Notes under the pieces: model-generated
The model's database searches: none
What the model was told of the DNA's origin: nothing
The model's input: the letters and a program-made list of their open reading frames with translations, nothing else
Origin: Acuticoccus mangrovi
GTDB lineage: Bacteria; Pseudomonadota; Alphaproteobacteria; Rhizobiales; Amorphaceae
Assembly (NCBI RefSeq): GCF_016411865.1
Contig: NZ_JAEKJA010000003.1
Location: forward strand, 372,001 to 436,000
Length of the DNA stretch: 64,000 nucleotides
Direction of reading: 5' to 3'
Translations under genes and position numbers: made by a program
Shown: positions 53,636-62,830 of the stretch, one piece after another
How the letters are laid out: every line of letters begins with the position of its first letter
Numbering within the stretch: the stretch's first letter is position 1

Positions 53636-55300
53636 ATGTATCAATATGACGGTCACGACCAGGCGTTCGTCGCCGCCCGCGCCGCGGAGTTCCGCGACCA
53701 GGTGGCGCGCCGCCTCGCCGGCCAGCTCTCCGAGGACGAGTTCAAGCCGCTGCGCTTGAAGAACGGCCTCTACCTGCAGCTCCACGCCTACATGCTGCGC
53801 GTGGCGATCCCCTACGGCGTGCTGTCGTCGGGCCAGATGCGCACCCTCGCGCACCTCGCCGACAACTATGATCGCGGCTACGGCCATTTCACCACGCGCC
53901 AGAACATCCAGTACAACTGGACCGAGTTGAAGGACGTGCCGGACATGCTCGACATCCTCGCCGAGGCGGGGATGCACGCGATCCAGACGTCGGGCAACTG
54001 CATCCGCAACGTCACCACCGACGCCTTCGCCGGTGCGGCGGGCGACGAGGAGGTCGACCCGCGGGCGACCTGCGAGCTCCTGCGCCAATGGTCCTCGCTG
54101 CACCCCGAGTTCGCCTTCCTGCCGCGCAAGTTCAAGATCGCCGTGATCGGCGCCGCCGAGGACCGCGCGGCGATGAAGTTCCACGACATCGGCCTGCGCG
54201 CCAAGCCCGACGTCCAGCGCCCGCGCTACGACATCTGGGTCGGCGGCGGCCAGGGCCGCACCCCGCGCGTCGCCCAGCTCTTCGAGGCGGACGTGCCGTT
54301 CGAGCGGCTGTTGCCGACGCTCGACGCGATGATGCGCGTCTACAATCTCCACGGCCGGCGCGACAACAAGTACAAGGCGCGGATCAAGATCCTCGTCGCC
54401 GAGATGGGCCTCGACGCCTACCGCGACGAGGTCTACGCCGACATGGCCGAGCGCGACCCCGCCGCCTTCGCCGTCGCCGGCAAGGAATATGACCGCATCG
54501 CCGCCTTCTTCGACCGCGGCCCCGTCGCCCCGATCGACGACGTGCCCGTCGCGGGCGAGGGCGCCTTCGCCGAGTGGCTCGACCAGAATGTGAGCGCCCA
54601 CAAGGTGCCGGGCCACGCCGTCGTCACCATCTCGCTGAAGGCGAAGGGCGCTATTCCGGGCGACGCGACGGGCGAGGAGATGCGCCTCGTCGCCGACCTC
54701 GCGGACGACTATTCGGCCGGCGAGATCCGCGTGACCCACCGCCAGAATCTGGTGCTCCCCTTCGTACCCCAGAGCGCGCTCGCGACGCTCTATGGTCGCC
54801 TCGTGGAGGCCGGGCTCGCGACCGGCAATGTCGGCCTCACGAGCGACATCATCTCCTGCCCCGGGCTCGACTATTGCGCCCTCGCGACGGCCCGCTCCAT
54901 CCCCATCGCCCAGGCGCTGTCGGATCGGCTGCGCGAGCGGGAGGCCAAGGCGCGCGCCGCCGGCGTGACCGTGAAGGGGCCGACGCTCAACATCTCGGGC
55001 TGCATCAACGCCTGCGGCCACCACCACGCCGCCAACATCGGCATCCTCGGCCTCACCAAGGCGGAGGAGGAGAGCTACCAGATCACGCTGGGCGGGCGCG
55101 CCGACGGCGGGGCGGCCGTGGGCGAGATCCTCGGTCCCGGCTTCACCGCCGAGGAGGTGCCGGACGCGGTGGAGAAGATCATCGAGGCCTGGGAGGCGAA
55201 CCGCCTCGAGGGCGAGAGCTTCACCGACGCCTATCAGCGGCTCGGCAAGGCCGTGTTCAAGGCCGCCGTCTACGAGGAGGCGCCCCGTGTGGCTGCTTGA
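53636..55300 (+). CDS. cysI: Sulfite reductase haemoprotein (nitrite/sulfite reductase family)
   Basis: 554 aa. Siroheme/4Fe-4S reductase: substrate-binding Arg region YGHFTTRQNIQYNW and TSGNCIRNVT in the first half, VTHRQNLVLPF in the second, and 4Fe-4S ligands CPGLDYC (C-x5-C) and CINACGHHH (C-x3-C). It reduces sulfite to sulfide with six electrons. The electron donor is probably ferredoxin or directly the Fpr-type protein downstream. Its 3' end overlaps the DUF934 gene by 14 bp. Confidence 0.94.
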   Translation: MYQYDGHDQAFVAARAAEFRDQVARRLAGQLSEDEFKPLRLKNGLYLQLHAYMLRVAIPYGVLSSGQMRTLAHLADNYDRGYGHFTTRQNIQYNWTELKDVPDMLDILAEAGMHAIQTSGNCIRNVTTDAFAGAAGDEEVDPRATCELLRQWSSLHPEFAFLPRKFKIAVIGAAEDRAAMKFHDIGLRAKPDVQRPRYDIWVGGGQGRTPRVAQLFEADVPFERLLPTLDAMMRVYNLHGRRDNKYKARIKILVAEMGLDAYRDEVYADMAERDPAAFAVAGKEYDRIAAFFDRGPVAPIDDVPVAGEGAFAEWLDQNVSAHKVPGHAVVTISLKAKGAIPGDATGEEMRLVADLADDYSAGEIRVTHRQNLVLPFVPQSALATLYGRLVEAGLATGNVGLTSDIISCPGLDYCALATARSIPIAQALSDRLREREAKARAAGVTVKGPTLNISGCINACGHHHAANIGILGLTKAEEESYQITLGGRADGGAAVGEILGPGFTAEEVPDAVEKIIEAWEANRLEGESFTDAYQRLGKAVFKAAVYEEAPRVAA

Positions 55301-55691
55301 GACCGACGGGTCCTTCACCCGCGACGACGACATCGCGACGGGCCTCGAAATCCCTGGCGAGGCGCCGCCCGCGGAGCGCCCGGCCGATCCCGTCGTCACC
55401 ATCCGCTTCGGCGGGGCGATGGACGGGCGCGGCTTCTCCACCGCCAACCGGCTGCGCGCGGAAGGCTATGACGGCCGCCTGATCGCCGCCGGCCCGCTGA
55501 TGCCCGACCAGGCTCGCCACGCCTTCCAGTCCGGCTTCGACGCCGTGCTCGTGTCCGACGCCCAGGTGCAGCGCCAGGGCGAGGACGCCTGGCGCAACGC
55601 GATCCACCGCTCGGTGCAGGAGCTCTACATGCCCGAGCCCGGCTCGCGCGGCCCCGAGCGCGGCATCTGGGCCGCCCGCCACGCGGACTGA
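55287..55691 (+). CDS. DUF934 domain-containing protein of the sulfite reductase operon
   Basis: 134 aa from a GTG at 55287 (GAGGAGG at 55274-55280, 6-base spacing). DUF934 features: TIRFGGAMDGRGFSTANRLR, RLIAAGPLMPDQARHAFQSGF and DAVLVSDAQ. These proteins always accompany alphaproteobacterial cysI; the exact role is unknown. Translationally coupled to cysI. Confidence 0.9.
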   Translation: MWLLETDGSFTRDDDIATGLEIPGEAPPAERPADPVVTIRFGGAMDGRGFSTANRLRAEGYDGRLIAAGPLMPDQARHAFQSGFDAVLVSDAQVQRQGEDAWRNAIHRSVQELYMPEPGSRGPERGIWAARHAD

Positions 55692-55734
55692 ACCTTTCTC
55701 GAACACGGAGGCGGGGCAGCCCCCCGCAAGTGTG

Positions 55735-56517
55735 ATGACGAGCATTCCGACCGAGACCGTGCTGGAGACCCGGCACTACACGGACGACCTCTTCTCCTTC
55801 CGCACCACGCGGCCGCAGTCCTTCCGCTTCCGCTCCGGCGAGTTCGCGATGCTCGGGTTGATGGGCGACAACGGCAAGCCGCTGCTGCGCGCCTACTCCA
55901 TCGCGAGCCCCAACTGGGCGCACGAATTGGAGTTCTTCTCCATCAAGGTGCCCGACGGCCCGCTCACCTCGCGCCTGCAGCACATCGCGCCGGGCGACGA
56001 GATCCTGTTGAAGCCGCGCCCCACCGGCACCTTGGTGCTCGACGCGCTGCTGCCCGGCCGCGTCCTCTGGCTCGTCTCGACCGGCACCGGCATCGCCCCC
56101 TTCACCTCGGTGGCGCGCGATCCGGAGACCTACGAGCGCTTCGACCGGGTGGTGCTGACCCAGACCTGCCGCACCACCGCCGAGCTGCAATACGGCATCG
56201 ACGTCGTCGACGGCATCCGCAAGGACGAGGTGCTCTCGGAGGTGGTCGGCGACCGCCTCACCCACATCGCCTCGGTGACGCGCGAGGACGCCGGCCCGGG
56301 CCAGCTCACCGGCCGCGTCACCGAGCTGATCGAGACCGGCGAGCTGTTCCAGGTGGCCGGGGTGCCGGCGTGGTCGCCCGAGGCGGACCGGGTGATGATC
56401 TGCGGCTCCTCCGCCATGATCAACGACACCAAGGCCCTGTGCGAACGGGCCGGCCTGGAGGAAGGCTCGAACGCGTCGCCCGGCGGCTACGTCGTCGAAA
56501 AGGCCTTCGTGGGTTGA
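55735..56517 (+). CDS. fpr: Ferredoxin-NADP+ reductase
   Basis: 260 aa from ATG 55735 (GTG 55732 is an alternative). FAD-binding RAYSIASPNW (RxYS), FFSIKVPDGPLTSRL, the pyrophosphate/NADP loops LVSTGTGIAPFTSV and VMICGSSAMINDTKAL, and the C-terminal EGSNASPGGYVVEKAFVG are those of bacterial Fpr (type B, subclass with a C-terminal extension). In this operon it should feed electrons to the sulfite reductase and possibly CysH's reductant pool. Confidence 0.93.
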   Translation: MTSIPTETVLETRHYTDDLFSFRTTRPQSFRFRSGEFAMLGLMGDNGKPLLRAYSIASPNWAHELEFFSIKVPDGPLTSRLQHIAPGDEILLKPRPTGTLVLDALLPGRVLWLVSTGTGIAPFTSVARDPETYERFDRVVLTQTCRTTAELQYGIDVVDGIRKDEVLSEVVGDRLTHIASVTREDAGPGQLTGRVTELIETGELFQVAGVPAWSPEADRVMICGSSAMINDTKALCERAGLEEGSNASPGGYVVEKAFVG

Positions 56518-56562
56518 GCCGGCGTCACCGTCCCGTCACCCCCCGATCGCAAGGAAATCGCC

Positions 56563-57282
56563 ATGCTTGATGTTCCGGGCCGCTCGGTACGCAACGCGGC
56601 CGCCGCTCTCGACGCGCGCTTCGGCACCATGGCGGCCGACGACCTGCTCGCCGTGATGACCCGCGACGTGTTCCCGGGCCGCATCGCGATGGTGTCCTCC
56701 TTCGGCGCGGATTCGGTGGCGCTCCTCCATCTCGTATCGCGCGTCGCCCCCGACATCCCGGTCCTCTTCATCGAGACCGGCATGCACTTCGCCGAGACGA
56801 TCGCCTACCGCAACGCGACCGCCCGCGCCCTCGGCCTCACCAACGTGATCGACGTGCGGGCCGGCAAGAAGGTGCTCTTGGAGGAGGATCCCGACGACAA
56901 CCTCCACATGTTCGACCCCGACGCCTGCTGCGCGGTGCGCAAGGTCGAGCCGCTCAACCGGGCGCTCAAGGAGTACGACGCCTGGATCACCGGGCGGCGG
57001 CGCGACCAGTCCTTCACGCGCGAGGCGATCCCCCACGTGGAGGCGGACGGGTCGCGGGTGAAGATCAACCCGCTCGCCGGCTGGACCCAGGCCGACGTCG
57101 ACGACTACATCGAGCGGCACGCGCTGGTGCGCCATCCCCTCGTCGCCCAGAGCTACCCCTCGATCGGCTGCGCCCCCTGCACGAGCCCCGTCGGGCCCGG
57201 CGAGGATCCCCGCTCCGGCCGCTGGCGCGGCACCGGCAAGACCGAATGCGGCCTGCACTTCCAGAACGCCGACTTCAAATGA
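56563..57282 (+). CDS. cysH: Adenylylsulfate (APS) reductase CysH, 4Fe-4S type
   Basis: 239 aa. PAPS-reductase fold with the PP-loop MVSSFGADSVALLHL and GKKVLLEEDP. The two Cys pairs of the APS-reductase class are present, CC in DACCAVRK and C-x2-C in GCAPCT, plus the C-terminal catalytic Cys in ECGLH. The paired cysteines bind a 4Fe-4S cluster, so APS rather than PAPS is the expected substrate. It ends the sulfate assimilation operon. Confidence 0.94.
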   Translation: MLDVPGRSVRNAAAALDARFGTMAADDLLAVMTRDVFPGRIAMVSSFGADSVALLHLVSRVAPDIPVLFIETGMHFAETIAYRNATARALGLTNVIDVRAGKKVLLEEDPDDNLHMFDPDACCAVRKVEPLNRALKEYDAWITGRRRDQSFTREAIPHVEADGSRVKINPLAGWTQADVDDYIERHALVRHPLVAQSYPSIGCAPCTSPVGPGEDPRSGRWRGTGKTECGLHFQNADFK

Positions 57283-57411
57283 CCCGCGGCGGCGGCCGGG
57301 AGCGTCCCGACCGCCGCGACGCGACGCGATCCCGTCGCACCCCGACGCAACGAGTTTGCACTTCCGCCGTCCTGCTCTAGCTTCCCGCCGACGCCAACAG
57401 GATCAGCCGGA

Positions 57412-58170
57412 ATGGATCTCTTCGCCTTCCTCCTCGACCCCACGACGTATGCCGCCCTCGTCACCCTCATCGCCATGGAGGTCGTGCTGGGGATCGACAA
57501 CCTCGTGTTCATCTCGATCCTGTCGAACAAGCTGCCGCCGGAGCAGCGCCAGAGGGCGCGGCGCATCGGCATCGGTCTCGCCCTCGTCCTACGCCTCGCA
57601 CTGCTGTCCACCGTGGCGATCATCGTGCGCCTCACCACGCCGCTGTTCGAGCTGTTCGGCCACGGCTTCTCCTGGCGCGACCTCATCCTGATCGCCGGCG
57701 GCCTGTTCCTCGTCTGGAAAGCGACGCGCGAGATCCACCACTCCGTCGACCCGACCGACCCCAAGGAGATGATGGTGGGTGGCGGCGCGACCACCACGAT
57801 CGGAGCGGCGATCGTGCAGATCCTGGTCCTCGATCTCGTCTTCTCCATCGATTCCATCATCACCGCCGTAGGCATGACGACCGAGATCGGCATCATGGTG
57901 ATCGCCGTGATCGTCGCCGTGGCGCTGATGCTCGTGGCGGCCGACCCGTTGTCGAAGTTCATCGAGGCGAACCCCACCGTGGTGATGCTCGCCCTCGGCT
58001 TCCTCCTGATGATCGGCATGACGCTGATCGCCGACGGCATGGGCTTCCACGTGCCGAAGGGCTACATCTACGCGGCGATGGCCTTCTCCGGCCTCGTCGA
58101 GGGCCTCAACATGCTCGCGCGCCGCAAGCGACGGCTCGACGCCGCCCGCCGCGCCGTCGCCGAGGCCTGA
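57412..58170 (+). CDS. TerC family integral membrane protein
   Basis: 252 aa, seven helices. TerC motifs: [15 protein letters not shown] (with the acidic DN pair), [15 protein letters not shown] (second acidic motif) and [21 protein letters not shown]. Members export metals, mainly Mn, or protect against tellurite; substrate here not determined. The first 129 bp upstream are a non-coding gap after cysH. Confidence 0.93.
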   Translation: MDLFAFLLDPTTYAALVTLIAMEVVLGIDNLVFISILSNKLPPEQRQRARRIGIGLALVLRLALLSTVAIIVRLTTPLFELFGHGFSWRDLILIAGGLFLVWKATREIHHSVDPTDPKEMMVGGGATTTIGAAIVQILVLDLVFSIDSIITAVGMTTEIGIMVIAVIVAVALMLVAADPLSKFIEANPTVVMLALGFLLMIGMTLIADGMGFHVPKGYIYAAMAFSGLVEGLNMLARRKRRLDAARRAVAEA

Positions 58171-58173
58171 GCG

Positions 58174-58404
58174 ATGGCGCGCCTCCTCGTCACCGCCCTC
58201 ACCCACGATCTCGCGGCGAAGACCTCCCGCGTCACGCTGCGCTGGGACGACGACCCGGGCAAGGTCCTGAGCCGCGAGGTCGCCGACGCCAGCGCCCTCG
58301 CGGACGCCGGGGCGGCCGCGCGGAACGCGGTCCGCAGGCTCGCCGCGGAGCTCGCCGCCATCGAGGTGGCGACGGCCCCCGTCGTCGACGAAACGGAGAC
58401 CTGA
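58174..58404 (+). CDS. Small hypothetical protein after terC
   Basis: 76 aa, start 3 bp after the TerC stop, so probably co-transcribed. N-terminal RLLVTALTHDLAAKTSRVTLRWDDDP reads as two beta strands, followed by an Ala-rich helix and an acidic tail. No family recognised. The coding bias (GC-rich third positions) matches its neighbours, which supports it as real. Confidence 0.6.
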   Translation: MARLLVTALTHDLAAKTSRVTLRWDDDPGKVLSREVADASALADAGAAARNAVRRLAAELAAIEVATAPVVDETET

Positions 58405-58466
58405 GCGGGAGGCTTGAGCGGCGGCACGGTCCGTGTAGGCTGATTGCCCGACAGAGGAAGCCCGCC

Positions 58467-59282
58467 ATGAGCCTTGCCCCAGCGATCGACGCGGCCCCCG
58501 TCACGGCGGCGCCTCCCGTCCCGCTCCTGTCCGTCGCCGACGTGTCGCTCTCCTTCGGCGGGGTGAAGGCGATCCGCGGCGTCTCCTTCGACATCCGGCC
58601 GGGCGAGATCCGCGCCATCATCGGCCCCAACGGCGCCGGCAAGACGTCGATGCTCAACGTCATCAACGGCTTCTACCACCCGCAGGAAGGCACCATCACT
58701 TATAAGGGCGCGGTGCGGCGGCGCATGCGCCCGCACGTCGCCGCCGCCTCCGGCATCGCCCGCACCTTCCAGAATGTCGCCCTCTTCAAGGGTATGACGA
58801 CGCTCGACAACATCATTTCCGGCCGCACGCTGAAGATGCACGCGAATTTCCTCTTCCAGCTCGTGCGCTTCGGCCCCGCCCTCGCCGAGGAGGTGGAGCA
58901 TCGCCGCCGGGTGGAGGACATCATCGACTTCCTGGAGATCGAGGCGATCCGCAAGACGCCCGTCGGCCGCCTCCCCTACGGCCTGCAGAAGCGGGTGGAG
59001 CTCGGCCGCGCCCTCGCCATGGAGCCCGAGCTCCTGCTCCTCGACGAGCCGATGGCCGGCATGAATTTGGAGGAGAAGGAGGACATGTGCCGCTTCATCC
59101 TCGACGTGCGCGAGGAGTTCGGCACCACCATCGCCCTCATCGAGCACGACATGGGCGTGGTGATGGACATCTCCGACCGCGTCGTGGTGCTCGACTATGG
59201 CGAGAAGATCGCCGACGGCAGCCCCGACGAGGTGCGCGCCGACCCCGGCGTGATCGACGCCTATCTCGGCGTCGCCCACTAA
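58467..59282 (+). CDS. Orphan ABC transporter ATP-binding protein, LivG-like
   Basis: 271 aa. Walker A GPNGAGKTS, LivG-type signature LPYGLQKRVELGRAL, Walker B LLLLDEPMAGM and switch His in LIEHDMGVVMDISDRV; it ends with PDEVRADPGVIDAYLG. ATPases of this group normally head a LivHMF plus binding-protein operon. Here a non-coding element and a convergent cyclase gene follow, so the rest of the transporter is missing from this locus. It could be an orphan subunit shared with another transporter or a remnant of a larger operon. Confidence 0.9.
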   Translation: MSLAPAIDAAPVTAAPPVPLLSVADVSLSFGGVKAIRGVSFDIRPGEIRAIIGPNGAGKTSMLNVINGFYHPQEGTITYKGAVRRRMRPHVAAASGIARTFQNVALFKGMTTLDNIISGRTLKMHANFLFQLVRFGPALAEEVEHRRRVEDIIDFLEIEAIRKTPVGRLPYGLQKRVELGRALAMEPELLLLDEPMAGMNLEEKEDMCRFILDVREEFGTTIALIEHDMGVVMDISDRVVVLDYGEKIADGSPDEVRADPGVIDAYLGVAH

Positions 59283-59295
59283 CCCCGGCACGCGC

Positions 59296-59400
59296 TCCAG
59301 AGCGCGTTCAGGAAAAGTGGAGCCGGTTTTCCGCTCGGAACACGCGCAGACAAGGAAGCTGGAGACGGTTCGGTGAACGCGAGTTCATTGAACCGGCTCT
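59296..59400. repeat. Rhizobiales-type repeated intergenic palindromic element
   Basis: About 105 bp with nested inverted segments: CGCGTTCA (59303-59310) pairs with TGAACGCG (59374-59381), and GAGCCGGTT (59320-59328) pairs with AACCGGCTC (59391-59399). The phrase GGAAAAGTGGAGCCGGTTTT resembles the start of repeated intergenic elements common in Rhizobiales genomes. It lies between two convergent genes and its right end reaches the cyclase stop codon. Confidence 0.6.
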
Positions 59401-61117
59401 AGCCGCGGCGATCGAGCCGCGAGGACCAGTCGGTGTAGCTGTCGGCGTCGAAGAAGCGCGCCGTGAGCCGGCTCGGCAGGCCGCGAGGCTGCGTCTCGAC
59501 GGCGGCGACCGGCGGCTCCGGCGCGTCGAGGAGGTCCAGCGTCGCCTCCGAGAGGGCGACCACCGTGCCGTCGACCTTGGTCAGCCCCTCGAGGCGGGAG
59601 GCGATGTTGCCGGTGTCGCCCAGGAACTGGAAGGTGCGCTGCCCCAGCGGCCCCAGCATGCCGACGATCGAGTGGCCGGAGTGGACGCCGATGCCGAAGC
59701 GCAGCGGCGCGGAGAGCTCGCCCGCGAGCTCCCGGTTCAGCCGCTCCACGTTGGCGATGATGTGCCGGGCCGCCGCGATCGCGTCGCGCGCGCCGGCCTC
59801 CGCGTCGCCGCCGATCCCGAAGAGGCTCATCACCCCGTCGCCGGCGATGCCGGTGATCTCGCCTCCGTCGCGCTGGATCGCGTCGGCGACGGCGGCGATG
59901 AAGCGGTCGACGATATAGAAGGCGTCGTAGGGCAGGCGCGCCGCGGTGAGGCCGGTGGAATCGCGCATGTCGACGGCCACCGCCGTCACCAGCATCTCCC
60001 GGCCGCCGTCGTCGACCGGCCCGCCGCCGAGCGTGCCGCGCGGCAGGCTCTCCCCCGCGGGCGCCAAGGGCACCACCCGCATCGCGCCGGTGGGGCGCAG
60101 CTGGCAGGCGAGCCGCACCTCGGGCGCGGCCGCGATGCGGCGCAGCGTCGCCGCCTCCGTCGGCCCCGGCGGCGGCGCGTTCCTGAGCCCGGAGAGGATG
60201 CGCACCCGGCAGGTGGAGCAGCGCCCCCGCCCGCCGCAGACCGCGGCATGGGCGACGCCGCCCCATCGGCTCGCCTCGAGCACGGTGAAGCCTGCGGGGA
60301 TCACCACCCGGCGCTGGCCGGGATAGGTGATGGCGACGCCATGGAAGCGCCGCGCGTACCACTCGCGTCCGAAGCGCAGCCCGAGCAGCAGGACGACGAG
60401 GCCGGCATAGCCCGTCGTCGCCCAGAAATCGACCGACCCCACCCACGCCTCCGCGGCGGCGCGCGCGGTGCCGGGCTCGGCCGGGCCGAGATCGGCCCGC
60501 AGCGCCGGATCGGTCGCCGTCATCAGCTCGACCGTCCATCCCGCGTTGGACACGCCGACGAGGGCGAGCACCGGCACCAGCACGGCGAAGACCGAGAACA
60601 GCGGCAGCCACCGGCGGTACCCGTTCCGCCCGCGCAGCCACATGTGCAGCCCGATGATGCCGTGCACCCAGACGATGACGAGCAACGTCATCTGCTGCGG
60701 CAGAAGCTGGTCCGGCGAGGACACGAACATCGCGTAGAGCACTTTCGGGTAGCCCACCTCGAGCCCCGCGACGTTGGCGAGGAAGGTCCCGGTGACGTGC
60801 TTGATGAGAAACAGCGGGATGCTGAGGCCGAGCGCCATCTGCCACACCTCGCCGGGCGGGATGCGCAGGTGGCGGCGCCGCCAGATCGAGCGCAGCCCGA
60901 GCCCGATGTGCACCACGAAGGCGCCGTAGAGCGCCGCCGTCCCGATCGACGTCTGCCACGGCCCGAGGAGCACCGCCGTCGCCTTCTGCAGCGCCGCGAG
61001 GGTGCCGAGGCCGAACGCGTGGTTGACGAGGTGACACGTCGCGTAGGCGAACAGGATCAGCCCGCTGACCAGCCGCATGCGCGGCTCGCCGGGCCGCCGC
61101 TGCAGCACGCGACGCAT
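59399..61117 (-). CDS. Redox-sensor-like cyclase: haem-b-type membrane anchor, 2Fe-2S ferredoxin and class III cyclase domain
   Basis: 572 aa from ATG 61117 (an in-frame ATG at 61276 adds a non-conserved leader). Residues about 15-260 form about six helices with His residues placed as in succinate-dehydrogenase-type cytochrome b (YATCHLVNHAFGL, FVVHIGLGLR, FLIKHVTGTFLA, WVHGIIGLHMWL). Residues about 270-360 are a 2Fe-2S domain (CGGRGRCSTCRV and LACQL). The C-terminal class III cyclase domain keeps the metal Asp (AVDMRDSTG, IAGDGVM) and GDTGN. However, the segment aligned to DKFIGDG reads TGIAGDG, so the adenine-selecting Lys is replaced. The diheme anchor resembles CyaC of Sinorhizobium meliloti, a quinone-responsive cyclase. 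Confidence 0.85.
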   Translation of the reverse strand: MRRVLQRRPGEPRMRLVSGLILFAYATCHLVNHAFGLGTLAALQKATAVLLGPWQTSIGTAALYGAFVVHIGLGLRSIWRRRHLRIPPGEVWQMALGLSIPLFLIKHVTGTFLANVAGLEVGYPKVLYAMFVSSPDQLLPQQMTLLVIVWVHGIIGLHMWLRGRNGYRRWLPLFSVFAVLVPVLALVGVSNAGWTVELMTATDPALRADLGPAEPGTARAAAEAWVGSVDFWATTGYAGLVVLLLGLRFGREWYARRFHGVAITYPGQRRVVIPAGFTVLEASRWGGVAHAAVCGGRGRCSTCRVRILSGLRNAPPPGPTEAATLRRIAAAPEVRLACQLRPTGAMRVVPLAPAGESLPRGTLGGGPVDDGGREMLVTAVAVDMRDSTGLTAARLPYDAFYIVDRFIAAVADAIQRDGGEITGIAGDGVMSLFGIGGDAEAGARDAIAAARHIIANVERLNRELAGELSAPLRFGIGVHSGHSIVGMLGPLGQRTFQFLGDTGNIASRLEGLTKVDGTVVALSEATLDLLDAPEPPVAAVETQPRGLPSRLTARFFDADSYTDWSSRLDRRG

Positions 61118-61335
61118 CAGGCTCGGTCGTTTGGATCGAATGGACCGGTTCAAGCGCAGCCTCCGACGGACGGGCGGGCGGCCCGTCGCACTCGTCGAAG
61201 GAGGGCACTTAGCGTGCCCGATCCCCGCCGAGAAGGGTGTCCGCGCCATGATGCGTCGGGAGGATGACGTGTTCATGTTGTGACGCGGGCGGGTTTTGAT
61301 AGGGTGAGGGCGTACATCGGATCAGGATTTGGATC

Positions 61336-62739
61336 ATGGCCGTCGCCCATGCGCGCGTGTCGCGCAACGATGCCGGCATCGCCCTCGCGGTGCCGCTCCT
61401 CAAACAGCGCTTCGGCGAGCGGTGCGACACTGGCCAGGCGATGCGCGAGCAGCACGGCCACACCACCACCTGGCTCACCACCGAAGCACCCGACGCCGTC
61501 GTGTTCGTGGAAAGCGCGGACGAGGTGAAGGCGATCGTCGACATCTGCCGCGAGCACCTCGTGCCGATCGTCGGCTTCGGCGTCGGCACCTCGCTGGAGG
61601 GCCACGTCAACGCCCCCGCCGGCGGCATCTCGGTGGATTTCTCGCGCATGAACCGCGTGCTCGAGGTCTACGAGGAGGACCTCGCCTGCAAGGTCGAGCC
61701 CGGCGTGACGCGCAAGATGCTCAACGAATATCTGCGCGACCGGGGGCTCTTCTTCCCCATCGACCCCGGCGCGGACGCGACGCTCGGCGGCATGGCCGCC
61801 ACCCGCGCCTCCGGCACCAACGCGGTGCGCTACGGCACGATGCGCGACAACGTGATCTCGCTGGAGGCGGTGCTCGCCAACGGCGAGATCATCCGCACCG
61901 CGAGCCGGGCGCGCAAATCCTCCGCCGGCTACGACATCACCCGCCTCCTCGTCGGCTCGGAAGGCACGCTCGGCCTCATCACCTCGGTCACGCTGAAGCT
62001 CTCCGGCATCCCCGAGGCGATCTCGGCGGCGGTGTGCCCGTTCCCGACGGTCGAGGCGGCCTGCAACGCCACCATCCTCACCATCCAGTCCGGCATTCCC
62101 GTCGCCCGCATCGAGCTGCTCGACGAGATGCAGATCCGCGCCGTCAACGCCTACTCCAAGCTGGAACTGCCGGAGCGGCCCACGCTGTTCCTGGAGTTCC
62201 ACGGCTCGGAGGCCGGCGTGCACGAGCAGTCGGAGGCGGTCGCCGCCATCGCCGAGGAGCTCGGCGGCGGCCCCTTCGCCTTCTCCACCCGGCCGGAGGA
62301 CCGCTCGCGGCTGTGGCAGGCCCGGCACGACGCCTACTGGGCCGCCCTCGCCCTGCGCCCCGGCTGCGCCGGCATCTCCACCGACGTGTGCGTGCCGATC
62401 TCCCGCCTCGCCGAGTGCGTCGAGGAGACGCGGGCCGATCTCGCCGAGCTCGGCATCCTCGCCCCCATCGTCGGCCACGTCGGCGACGGCAACTTCCACA
62501 CCCTCGTCCTCCTCGACAACGACGACGCCGGCGAGCGGGAGAAGGCCGCCACCTTCATCGCCCGCCTGTCGGAGCGGGCGGTGCGGATGGAGGGCACCTG
62601 CACCGGCGAGCACGGCATCGGGCAAGGCAAGATGAAATATCTTCGCGCCGAGCTCGGCGGCACGGTCGACGTGATGAAGGCCATCAAGACGGCCCTCGAC
62701 CCCGACGGCATCATGAACCCGGGAAAGATCTTTTATTAA
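61336..62739 (+). CDS. FAD-linked D-lactate/glycolate-type dehydrogenase
   Basis: 467 aa. An FAD_binding_4 domain (VPIVGFGVGTSLEGHVNAPAGG, IDPGADATLGGMAATRASGTN, LLVGSEGTLGLITSVTLK) is followed by the FAD-oxidase C-terminal domain (ISTDVCVPISRLAE, VGHVGDGNFHTLVLLD, GEHGIGQGKMKYL). The pattern is that of D-lactate dehydrogenase (cytochrome) and GlcD-like enzymes, which oxidise 2-hydroxy acids and pass electrons to quinone or cytochrome. Divergent from the cyclase across 218 bp in which no clear promoter was recognised. Confidence 0.93.
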   Translation: MAVAHARVSRNDAGIALAVPLLKQRFGERCDTGQAMREQHGHTTTWLTTEAPDAVVFVESADEVKAIVDICREHLVPIVGFGVGTSLEGHVNAPAGGISVDFSRMNRVLEVYEEDLACKVEPGVTRKMLNEYLRDRGLFFPIDPGADATLGGMAATRASGTNAVRYGTMRDNVISLEAVLANGEIIRTASRARKSSAGYDITRLLVGSEGTLGLITSVTLKLSGIPEAISAAVCPFPTVEAACNATILTIQSGIPVARIELLDEMQIRAVNAYSKLELPERPTLFLEFHGSEAGVHEQSEAVAAIAEELGGGPFAFSTRPEDRSRLWQARHDAYWAALALRPGCAGISTDVCVPISRLAECVEETRADLAELGILAPIVGHVGDGNFHTLVLLDNDDAGEREKAATFIARLSERAVRMEGTCTGEHGIGQGKMKYLRAELGGTVDVMKAIKTALDPDGIMNPGKIFY

Positions 62740-62830
62740 TTCGCCGTCATTTTGATCGCCCGACACGCATTCGTGGCCACCTGAGAGACGACGAGCCCCT
62801 GCCGCGAGGGCGCATGGTTGAGGAGTGGGC

